From contig NZ_JAHKRN010000009.1 of the NCBI RefSeq assembly GCF_019396385.1, positions 178,933 through 242,932 on the forward strand: a stretch of DNA of 64,000 nt. The letters run 5' to 3'. The position numbers and the translations under genes are program-made. The DNA is from Nonomuraea harbinensis (lineage in GTDB: Bacteria; Actinomycetota; Actinomycetes; Streptosporangiales; Streptosporangiaceae). Below are positions 18,230 through 25,603 of the stretch, piece after piece; position 1 is the first letter of the stretch, and each line of letters starts with the position of its first letter. The notes under the pieces are model-generated. The model was not told the origin of the DNA. It was given only the letters and a program-made list of their open reading frames with translations, and made no database searches.

Positions 18230-19042
18230 TCAGGCGCTGGTGCGCTTCTTGGCCCGCGGGGTGACGCGGCGCAGTGCCGCCACCTCCTTGCGCAGCTCCG
18301 CCAGCTCGTCCAGGATGCGCTGGGTCGAGGCGGCCGACAGGTCCTCCATCTCGGCCCGCTCCTCCTTCGCCTCCTCGTCCATGGCGCTCACCACCACCGC
18401 CATGAACAGGTTGAGCACCACGAACGTGCAGAGCAGTATGAAGATCGTGAAGAAGATCCAGGCCGACGGGTGGACCTCCATCACCTCACGCGCGATGTTG
18501 CCCCAGTCGTCGCCCGTCATCGTCTGGAACAGCGTGAACAACGACGTCGGCAGGCTGCCGAAGCGCTCCGGCGCCGTCTGCCCGTACAGCTTGGTGGCCA
18601 GCACCGCGGCCACGTAGAGCACCAGCGACAGCAGTACCACGATCGAGCTCATCCCCGGCATCGCGCGCAGCAGGGCCGAGACCACCTTGCGCAGGCTCGG
18701 CACCGCCGACAGCAGGCGCAGCGCGCGCAGGATGCGCAGCGAGCGCAGCACCGACAGGCTGCTCGCCGTGGCGGGCGCCACCGCGATCAGGACGATCACC
18801 GTGTCGAAGATGTTCCACGGGTCGCGGTGGAACCGTGAACGCTGCACGTAGACCTTGGCCGCCAGCTCGACCACGAAGATCGCCAGCGCGAGCTGGTCCA
18901 GCAGGGCCAGCAGGTCGCCGTAGCGGGACGCCACGGAGGGGACGGTCTCCAGACCGAGGACCGCGGCGTTGACCAGGATCACGGCGACGATGAACCGCTG
19001 GAAGTGCCGGTGCGCCAGGACGGCGCCGAGGCGTTCACGCAC
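18230..19042 (-). CDS. Single-domain voltage-gated cation channel (NaChBac-like ion transporter)
   Basis: 270 aa. Six membrane spans are visible with an S4 carrying regularly spaced Arg (R100, R103, R106, R109), a pore helix and S6 (AWIFFTIFILLCTFVVLNLF). The cytoplasmic tail from about residue 222 is a strong coiled coil (RILDELAELRKEVAALRR), as in NaChBac-type tetramers. The selectivity filter reads TMTGDDWG (residues 174-181), whereas NaChBac has TLESWA. Two consecutive Asp and the TGxDW pattern look more like animal Cav repeats. Start ATG 19042. Physiological role unknown. Confidence 0.9.
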   Translation of the reverse strand: MRERLGAVLAHRHFQRFIVAVILVNAAVLGLETVPSVASRYGDLLALLDQLALAIFVVELAAKVYVQRSRFHRDPWNIFDTVIVLIAVAPATASSLSVLRSLRILRALRLLSAVPSLRKVVSALLRAMPGMSSIVVLLSLVLYVAAVLATKLYGQTAPERFGSLPTSLFTLFQTMTGDDWGNIAREVMEVHPSAWIFFTIFILLCTFVVLNLFMAVVVSAMDEEAKEERAEMEDLSAASTQRILDELAELRKEVAALRRVTPRAKKRTSA

Positions 19043-19099
19043 GGGGGAGGGCTCCTCCTCGAAAGGGATGGATTGCCCGACTATTTTGGAGTAAAAGGA

Positions 19100-19558
19100 T
19101 CACTGCTCCGGTATCAGCCGGAAGACCCGCAGCTCCCGCCCGGACCTGGCCGTGTAGCGCTCGTAGAACGGCGAGCCCGCCACCAGCCCCGGCCACACCG
19201 CGGCCCGCTCGTCACCGGTCAGCAGGCGCGCGCTCACCGGGATCTCGCGCCCCTGGAAGGACACGGCCGCCTCCGGGCGGGCCAGCAGATTGGCCGTCCA
19301 CGCGGGGTGGCGCTCGGCGCCGAAGTTGCTGCCCACGACCAGCAGCGAGCCGCCGGGCTCGCGGACGCAGGCCAGCCGGGTGCGGCGCGGCTCCCCGGAC
19401 CGGGCGCCGGTGGTCATCAGGACCAGGGAGCGGTCGCCGCCGACCGGCTTGCCGCCGGACATCTTGTCGATCAGCCGCTCGACCTTCGGCACCATCCTCG
19501 GGCCGGCTCGCATGAACCACTCGGTACCGGCCAGCCACTGGAACGTGCCCTTGATCAT
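19100..19558 (-). CDS. DDN-family deazaflavin (F420)-dependent nitroreductase-like protein
   Basis: 152 aa from ATG 19558. The split-barrel core has the family pattern LVLMTTGARSGEPRRTRLAC, GSLLVVGSNFGAERHPAWTANL and AAVSFQGREIPVSARLL, as in M. tuberculosis Ddn and related F420H2-dependent reductases. Family members reduce quinones or nitroimidazoles using F420H2. Physiological substrate unknown. Divergent from the DUF4190 gene, with 86 bp between starts. Confidence 0.9.
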   Translation of the reverse strand: MIKGTFQWLAGTEWFMRAGPRMVPKVERLIDKMSGGKPVGGDRSLVLMTTGARSGEPRRTRLACVREPGGSLLVVGSNFGAERHPAWTANLLARPEAAVSFQGREIPVSARLLTGDERAAVWPGLVAGSPFYERYTARSGRELRVFRLIPEQ

Positions 19559-19644
19559 TCAAGCAGTGTACAAGCGGCTGGCAATGAGGCTGCTGTGGTA
19601 TAAAACCCACCTGATTGCCTGACAACCGAGGGGTCAAGTCACCC

Positions 19645-19950
19645 ATGTCCTATCCCCACTACGGCCCCGGCTACTACGGCCCGCCACCGCAGACGCACCC
19701 CAACGGGACGACCATCCTGGTGATGGGCATCCTCAGCCTGGTCATCTGCCAGATCCTCGGGCCGTTCGCCTGGAACATGGGCACCAAGGCGCTGCGGGAG
19801 ATCGACGCCAGCGGTTACGTGTACGAGAACCGCGGCATGGTGCAGGCCGGCCGGATCTGCGGCATCGTCAGCACCTGCATCATGGGCGGGATCATCCTCA
19901 TCTACGGGGTGTTCATCGTGTTCGCCATCGTCATGGCGTCGGTCAGCTAG
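19645..19950 (+). CDS. DUF4190-type small membrane protein
   Basis: 101 aa from ATG 19645 (MSYPHYGPGYYGPPPQTHP), with GAGGGG upstream. A Tyr/Pro/Gly-rich cytoplasmic N-terminus precedes two hydrophobic segments (TILVMGILSLVICQILGPFA and IVSTCIMGGIILIYGVFIVF) separated by an amphipathic stretch with GTKALREIDASGYVYENRG. This layout is typical of DUF4190 proteins, which are common in actinobacteria and of unknown function. Its last four bases overlap the 3' end of the truncated tetR on the other strand. Confidence 0.85.
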   Translation: MSYPHYGPGYYGPPPQTHPNGTTILVMGILSLVICQILGPFAWNMGTKALREIDASGYVYENRGMVQAGRICGIVSTCIMGGIILIYGVFIVFAIVMASVS

Positions 19951-20378
19951 CGCCGCACGGCGTAGTCCGACAGCAGCCGGGCCGTGGTGAGGATCTGGGC
20001 GGCCACCAGCCGCGGGGCCAGATCGTCGGCGTCCGCGTCGAGCTCGTCGGCCAGCGCCTCCGCGAGCGCCTCCTCCCGCTGCTGATGGATCTCCCGCATC
20101 CGGGCCAGCAGTGACGGGCTCTCGCCCACCATCTTGGCGAACACGTCGGCCCCGTCCTGCAGGCCGTACTGCCACCCCCGGGTCTCGACCGCCGCCACGA
20201 AGTCGCGGCGGAACGCCCGCACCGCGCTCTCGCCCTTCTCCCGCGCGCGCAGCACCTCCACCGGCAGGCTCTCGACGAACTCCTGCCGGTCGGCGAACAG
20301 GTCCTCTTTCGTGCGGAAGTAGTTGAACACCGTGTTCACCGACACGTCGGCGGCCCGCGCCACCTCGGCCACGGTCAC
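19947..20378 (-). pseudogene. TetR-family regulator lacking its N-terminal helix (5'-truncated)
   Basis: The readable frame begins MTVAEVARAADVSVNTVFNY, i.e. inside the TetR HTH. In frame upstream there are only RGFDN and a few unrelated codons before an in-frame TGA (about 20430), so helix 1 (about 25-30 residues, usually xRILdAAlelFaerG) is missing. The rest of the ligand domain is intact to the C-terminus (143 aa). It faces the damaged ABC genes that start at 20424, a common tetR/drrAB arrangement. A shortened protein could still be made from GTG, but specific DNA binding is doubtful. Confidence 0.7.
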
Positions 20379-20423
20379 GTTGTCGAACCCGCGCGCCGGG
20401 CGAGTCGTTTTGGAGGCGATGAA

Positions 20424-21058
20424 GTGATCGAGACATCAGGTCTGAGCAAGACCTTCACCGGCGGCACCGGCGGCGTCGAAGCCGTCAGGAACGTGACCAT
20501 GTCCGTGCGGAGCGGCGAGATCGTCGGCTTCCTCGGCCCGAACGGCGCGGGCAAGACCACGACCATGCGCATGCTGACCACCCTGCTACCGCCCACCGGG
20601 GGCACCGCGACCGTGGCCGCGTGCTCACCAACGTGGTCACGCTGGTGGTCCAGGTCGTGCTGCTGGTCGCGGTCGGCTACGCCTTCGGGCTGCGCGCCCC
20701 CGCCGCGGGGTTGCCGGCCGGGCTCGCGCTGATCGTGGTGCTCGGCACCAGCATGGCCGCGCTCTCGTACGCGATCGCGCTCACCATGGACGAGCAGCTG
20801 TTCGCGCCCGCGATGAGCACCGCGGTGATCCCGCTGGCGCTGCTGTCGGGGTCGTTCCTGCCGATGTCGATGGCCCCCGGCTGGCTCGACGCGCTCTCGT
20901 ACGTCAGCCCGTTCCGATATGCGGTGGAGGCGCTGCGCGAGCTGTTCGCCGGCCACTACCTGACGGGCACGGTGCTGGCCGGAGTGGTGGTGACGGCGCT
21001 GTTCGCCGTGGCCGGCCTGGCGGTCGGCACCCGCGTGTTCAACCGCCAGGCCGCGTAG
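20424..21058 (+). pseudogene. Fused remnant of a DrrA-like ATPase and DrrB-like permease
   Basis: GTG 20424 has GGAGG seven bases upstream and opens a DrrA-type ATPase (MIETSGLSKTFTGGTGG, Walker A GPNGAGKTTT). It keeps family sequence only to TGGTATVA (about codon 65). From about base 20618 the DNA instead encodes, in another frame, the C-terminal half of an ABC-2 permease (TNVVTLVVQVVLLVAVGYAF ... FRYAVEALRELFAGHYLTG, ending 21058). The ATPase signature, Walker B and the first permease spans are absent. One deletion of roughly 1.2 kb, judged from family lengths, explains this. The system was probably an efflux pump. Confidence 0.85.
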
Positions 21059-21065
21059 CGACGGC

Positions 21066-22421
21066 TCAGGCCGCGCTCCTGGCCCGCCGCCCCAGCGCGG
21101 CCAGGATCGCGGCCGGGTCCACGATGCCGTAGCCGTAGTCGTAGTCGAAGCCCACCGTGCTGCGGTCCTCGGCGGTGCGGCGCAGCAGGGCGCGCAGCTG
21201 GGCCGGCGACAGCCGTGAGGCGGGCCAGCGCGTCCGCACCGCCGCCACCAGCCCGGCCGCGACCGGGGCCGCCGCCGACGTGCCGGAGTCGGGTTCGTCG
21301 CCGTACGCGCCGGAGCCGGCGAAGTGCGTGTACGCGCACACGTCCGGCTTGCGCTCGGCCAGCCGCCCCGGGCCCTGCGAGGAGTAGCCGACGCGCTCGC
21401 CGCGCACGTTCACCCCGCCGATCGAGAGCACCCGCGGATGGGAGTTGGCGCCGGTGATCGGCCGCTCGGGGAAGGCGCAGCGCCCGTCGGGGCAGTCGCG
21501 CCCGCAGTTGCCCGCCGCGAACAGGATGTCCGCGCCCGCCTGGTCGAGGCTTGCCACCATCAGGTTGAACGGGTGCGCCCCGTTGTCGGAGTAGTTGCCC
21601 GGATGCCCCACCGGGAAGTCCCACTCCGGGGAGAAAGACCCCCACGAGTTGTTGACCACCAGTGCCCGCGACTCCTCGGGCTGGGCGTCGAGCACGCCGC
21701 GCAGGTGCGCGAACGCGGCCACCGCGTCGGACAGCAGCCCGTCCATGACCGAGCCGCCCGGCCGGGTGGAGCGCAGCAGCGGCAGGTCGAGCAGGGTCGC
21801 CGCCGGAGCGCCGATGAGCGCGTCGAAGGCGCACATCGTGCCGTGGTCGACAGGGAACTCCCCGGGCGTGCCCGGCACGGTCGGCGGCAGCCAGCTCCGC
21901 CCGGCGTCGAGGCACACGTCGCGCCCCAGCTTGCCGCTCAGGTGGTCCAGGTTGACGCCGGTGTCGACCACGGCCACGTGCACGTCGGACCCGTCGAGGC
22001 CCTCGGCGCGCATCCGGGGCCCGTCCAGCAGCCGCTCCACGTCACGCCAGGTGCCGGCCGGTGGGTCGCCGCCACACGTCGGGCAGGTCTCGATGACCGG
22101 GTCGGAGAACACGCCCACCACGTCGGGACGCAGCCCGGGCAGCAGCGAGACCCTGGTGGCCACCTCGTCGTCGGAGATCGTGCCGCGGACCAGCACGGAG
22201 GCGTCCGTTGCGGCCATCGAGAACCGCAGCGGCTGGTTGAGCGAGAGCGGATCGCCGCCCGTGGCGGGCACCGGGCGCGGCAGCGCCACAGGCGCGAACC
22301 CGGTGTCGAGGTCGACACCGGGCAGGCCGTCCGCGACGTCAGCCGTGGTCACGGCGCGGCCGGGGTCGGCCACGGCCGCGACGAGGTCAGGGGAGGGGCG
22401 GAGTTGGATGAGGACCCGCAT
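21066..22421 (-). CDS. S8 family serine peptidase (subtilisin-like), apparently not secreted
   Basis: 451 aa from ATG 22421 (MRVLIQLRPSPDL). The catalytic triad is visible: Asp-153 in VAVVDTGVN, His-193 in VDHGTMCA, Ser-382 in DSGTSAAAP, with oxyanion Asn-305 in FAAGNCG. There is no signal peptide. The first ~140 residues look like a pro- or accessory domain and contain CPTCGG, a possible metal or disulfide site; more Cys occur near the active site (GNCGRDCPDGRC). It may act in the cytoplasm or leave by another route. Substrate unknown. It follows the ABC remnant tail to tail. Confidence 0.9.
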   Translation of the reverse strand: MRVLIQLRPSPDLVAAVADPGRAVTTADVADGLPGVDLDTGFAPVALPRPVPATGGDPLSLNQPLRFSMAATDASVLVRGTISDDEVATRVSLLPGLRPDVVGVFSDPVIETCPTCGGDPPAGTWRDVERLLDGPRMRAEGLDGSDVHVAVVDTGVNLDHLSGKLGRDVCLDAGRSWLPPTVPGTPGEFPVDHGTMCAFDALIGAPAATLLDLPLLRSTRPGGSVMDGLLSDAVAAFAHLRGVLDAQPEESRALVVNNSWGSFSPEWDFPVGHPGNYSDNGAHPFNLMVASLDQAGADILFAAGNCGRDCPDGRCAFPERPITGANSHPRVLSIGGVNVRGERVGYSSQGPGRLAERKPDVCAYTHFAGSGAYGDEPDSGTSAAAPVAAGLVAAVRTRWPASRLSPAQLRALLRRTAEDRSTVGFDYDYGYGIVDPAAILAALGRRARSAA

Positions 22422-22604
22422 GATCACCACCGAGCGTGTATGGATGGAGCGACCCCCTTACCGTGCGTCATCGCGCCGTCGCCGTCCAGGGTTTTGCCAA
22501 GCCTGTGACCTGCGGAAACGCCGCAAAATGCGACGAATGGGACGACATCCTCGCGTAATCGTGAGGCTTCCGTGCGGGCGATCTGTTGACTAGGTTGAGT
22601 CACC

Positions 22605-24641
22605 ATGACGCTTCAGGCGCGCAAGCCCGTCGAAAGCGGTGGCACGGGCGGACACTGGCTGGCGGTGCGGCCCCGGCTGATCCTCGCCAGCGCGTTCATG
22701 CTCTTCCTGGAGCTGGCGCTGATCCGCTGGACCGGCTCCAACATCGTGCACCTGAGCTACTTCACCAACTTCGTGCTGCTCGGCTCGTTCCTCGGCATCG
22801 GGCTCGGGTTCCTGCGCGTCGGCCGCACCACCGCCCAGCCCTACTACTCGCCGGTCGTGCTGTTCGGGCTGGTCATGGTGGTGCTGGCGTTCCCGGTGAC
22901 GGTCGACCGCGACACCGACGGGGTGCTCTACTGGACGAGCCTGTCCACCGTCGGGCCGCCCGCCTGGATCAGCCTGCCCATCGTCTTCTGCGCCGCCGCG
23001 CTCGTCCTCATGGGCCCCGCCGAGCTGGTCGGGCGCTGCTTCCCCGAGCTGCCCCGGCTGGAGGCCTACCGCTACGACCTCATCGGCAGCCTGACCGGCA
23101 TCGCGGTGTTCACCGGGCTGTCGTTCCTCAGCGCGCCGCCCGTCTTCTGGGGAATCCTCGCCGCCGCCGCGTACGCGGTGCTGCTCGTGCCCCGGCCCCG
23201 CGCCGCCTACATCGGGCTGGTGGCCGTCCCCTCGCTCGCCGTGGTCGGCCTGCTGCTGGCCGAGACGCTCACCGCCGGGGCGCTCTGGTCGCCGTACTAC
23301 AAGGTGACCCACCGCCAGTTCGAGCAGCTCGGCGTGCCGGTGACCGACATCTCCGTCAACGGCATCCCCCACCAGCAGGCCGTGCCCGCCCACGCCCGGC
23401 TGCAGTGGGAGGCCCAGTACGGGCTGCCCTACGAGCGGGCCGCCGCCCGGCCCGACGACGTGCTCATCATCGGCGCGGGCAGCGGCACCGACGTCTCCAT
23501 CGCGCTGTCCAAGGGCGCCCGCCACGTCGACGCCGTCGAGATCGACCCCAAGCTGCGCGAGCTCGGCGGCTCCACCCACCCGGACAAGCCGTACGACGAT
23601 CCCCGCGTGACCACGCACGTCACCGACGGCCGCGCCTTCCTGGAACAGACCGATCGCTCGTACGACCTGATCCTGTTCGCGCTGCCCGACTCGCTCACGC
23701 TCGTGTCGGGGGCCAGCTCGCTGCGGCTGGAGAGCTACCTGTTCACCGAGGAGGCCATGCGGGCCGCCCGCGAGCGCCTCAAGCCCGGCGGCGCGTTCTC
23801 CATGTACAACTACTACCGCGAGAGCTGGCTGGTGGACCGGCTCGCCACCACCGCCCAGCGCGCCTTCGGCCACGCCCCCTGCGTGGACGTGGTCAGCACC
23901 ACCGGCCAGCAGGCCGTCATCACCGCCGGGGCGACCCCCGAGGCGCAGCGCTGCGGCGCCCCCTGGGCGGGCGCGGCCGCCGGCACCCCACCGCCCGCCG
24001 ACGACGACCGGCCCTTCCTCTACCTGAAGGACCGCACGATCCCGTCGCTCTACCTCGTCACGCTCGGCCTGATCCTCGCGGTCAGCCTCCTCGCCGTCCG
24101 CGTCGTGGCCGGCCCGTACCGCAGGATGCGCCCGTACGCCGACCTGTTCCTGCTCGGGGTGGCGTTCCTGCTGCTGGAGACCAAGAGCGTGACCGGGTTC
24201 GCGCTGCTGTTCGGCACCACCTGGGTGGTCAACGCCATCGTGTTCGCCGGGGTGCTCGTCGCCGTGCTCGCCGCCGTCGAGGTGACCCGCCGCTTCCGCA
24301 CCCCGCCGCTGCCCGTCATGTACGGGGTGCTCTTCGCCGGACTGCTGCTGGCCTGGCTGGTGCCGAACGCGTGGCTGCTGTCGCTGCCCGTGCCGGTGCG
24401 CGCGGTGGCCGCCGTCATCGTCGCCTTCCTGCCGATCTTCGCCGCGAACGTGGTGTTCGCCAAGCGGTTCGCCGACACCGCCGACGCCACCACCTCCTTC
24501 GGCGCCAACCTGCTCGGCGCCATGGTCGGCGGCTGCCTGGAGTACCTGGCGCTGGTCATCGGCTATCAAGGGCTGCTCATCGTCGCCGGCGTGCTTTACC
24601 TCGGCGCGTTCCTGCTGTTGCCCCGGCGGGCGCTCGCGTAA
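22605..24641 (+). CDS. Membrane-embedded spermidine-synthase-like protein
   Basis: 678 aa from ATG 22605. About six N-terminal membrane spans lead into a spermidine/spermine-synthase-type Rossmann domain (DDVLIIGAGSGTDVSIALSK, VDAVEIDPKLREL, YDLILFALPDS), followed by about seven C-terminal spans. The SAM-binding glycine motif GAGSGTD is conserved. The chemistry in these fused proteins is not established, so it may be an aminopropyltransferase or another small-molecule transferase. It is divergent from the S8 protease gene (about 180 bp between starts). Confidence 0.85.
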   Translation: MTLQARKPVESGGTGGHWLAVRPRLILASAFMLFLELALIRWTGSNIVHLSYFTNFVLLGSFLGIGLGFLRVGRTTAQPYYSPVVLFGLVMVVLAFPVTVDRDTDGVLYWTSLSTVGPPAWISLPIVFCAAALVLMGPAELVGRCFPELPRLEAYRYDLIGSLTGIAVFTGLSFLSAPPVFWGILAAAAYAVLLVPRPRAAYIGLVAVPSLAVVGLLLAETLTAGALWSPYYKVTHRQFEQLGVPVTDISVNGIPHQQAVPAHARLQWEAQYGLPYERAAARPDDVLIIGAGSGTDVSIALSKGARHVDAVEIDPKLRELGGSTHPDKPYDDPRVTTHVTDGRAFLEQTDRSYDLILFALPDSLTLVSGASSLRLESYLFTEEAMRAARERLKPGGAFSMYNYYRESWLVDRLATTAQRAFGHAPCVDVVSTTGQQAVITAGATPEAQRCGAPWAGAAAGTPPPADDDRPFLYLKDRTIPSLYLVTLGLILAVSLLAVRVVAGPYRRMRPYADLFLLGVAFLLLETKSVTGFALLFGTTWVVNAIVFAGVLVAVLAAVEVTRRFRTPPLPVMYGVLFAGLLLAWLVPNAWLLSLPVPVRAVAAVIVAFLPIFAANVVFAKRFADTADATTSFGANLLGAMVGGCLEYLALVIGYQGLLIVAGVLYLGAFLLLPRRALA

Positions 24642-24854
24642 GCCCCTGTTTGCCCGGCCATGTGAGGCTTTACCTGCGGTTTTGGAATGCCTGGGAAAGC
24701 CGTGCCGTTGTAACCAACATCTGAGCGCCCATCAATCTGACAGCGGCCGCTCCACTCCCAGCGCACCTCGCTCCGCAGCGTGTCCCGCAGAGGTGCTCAC
24801 GTAGCTCTATGCGTACGAATGATCACTAAGTGTGCGCGACTCTGGAGGAACACC

Positions 24855-25535
24855 ATGACGATCACCCGTACCCTGCGCAAGTTCGGCGCCACCGCGGCCC
24901 TGGCCGTCGCCACCACCGTGGCGGCTCCCGCCTTCACCGCCCCCGCCCAGGCCGCCGAGCTCCCGTACGGCCAGGACGTCTCCAACTACCAGCCCACCCA
25001 CGACTGGGGTGCCAGCGGCGCCGACTTCGGCATCGTCAAGGCCACCGAGGGCCTGGACTTCAAGGACAAGACCTTCGCCCGCCACTGGAAGGAACTCGAC
25101 AAGCACGAGGTCGTGCGCGGCGCCTACCACTTCGGGCACCCGAAGAACGACCCCGTCGCCGAGGCCGACTTCTTCCTGTCCGTAGTGAACAGCCAGCCCG
25201 CCGAGAAGGGCGACCTGCTCGCCCTCGACCTGGAGACCAGCGACGGCAAGTCGGTCGAGCACGTGAACAAGTGGGCCAAGACGTTCCTGGAGCGGGTCAA
25301 GGCCAAGACCGGCGTCACCCCGCTGTTCTACAGCGGCTACGCCTTCGCCGACCAGTACGGCAAGGGCCTGGGCGCGTACCCGCTGTGGGTCGCCCACTAC
25401 GACAAGGCCAAGGGCACGGTCGCCACGCCGGCCGACTGGAAGTCCTGGACCATCCACCAGTACTCCGACGCGCCGGTCGACCAGAACGTCTCCGCGCTGA
25501 GCATCGACCAGCTGCGCGCCCTCGGCCGTAGCTGA
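24855..25535 (+). CDS. Secreted GH25 lysozyme (muramidase)
   Basis: 226 aa from ATG 24855, preceded by CTGGAGG eight bases upstream. Sec signal peptide of about 34 residues ends at AQAAE. The GH25 core begins YGQDVSNYQPTHDW, with the catalytic Asp of the DVSNYQ motif and the DLET strand containing the acid Asp/Glu (LLALDLETSD). FLYLPLW-type strands follow as PLFYSGYAF and PLWVAHYD. It cleaves peptidoglycan glycan chains between N-acetylmuramic acid and N-acetylglucosamine. The 213 bp upstream hold no recognisable riboswitch. A strong terminator follows. Confidence 0.94.
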   Translation: MTITRTLRKFGATAALAVATTVAAPAFTAPAQAAELPYGQDVSNYQPTHDWGASGADFGIVKATEGLDFKDKTFARHWKELDKHEVVRGAYHFGHPKNDPVAEADFFLSVVNSQPAEKGDLLALDLETSDGKSVEHVNKWAKTFLERVKAKTGVTPLFYSGYAFADQYGKGLGAYPLWVAHYDKAKGTVATPADWKSWTIHQYSDAPVDQNVSALSIDQLRALGRS

Positions 25536-25555
25536 CCCCCGGGGTACGCCGACGC

Positions 25556-25599
25556 ACCTCGCCCCGCCTCCCGCCGACCGGCGGGAGGCGGGGCGAGGT
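25556..25599. terminator. Bidirectional terminator between GH25 and LCP genes
   Basis: Perfect 20-bp stem (ACCTCGCCCCGCCTCCCGCC and its complement) closed by a GACC loop, 20 bases after the lysozyme stop and 5 bases before the stop of the convergent LCP gene. The symmetry lets it serve both strands. Confidence 0.92.
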
Positions 25600-25603
25600 C
25601 GTT

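Noticed and set aside
20424..20732. Intact short ABC ATPase gene
   Set aside because: After codon 65 the frame turns into Arg/Ser/Cys/Pro-rich noise while family-like permease sequence appears in another frame; best explained by a deletion.
24642..24854. Possible c-di-AMP (ydaO) riboswitch before the GH25 gene
   Set aside because: Such riboswitches precede wall hydrolases in actinobacteria, but I could not find the conserved core or paired elements in this 213-bp leader.
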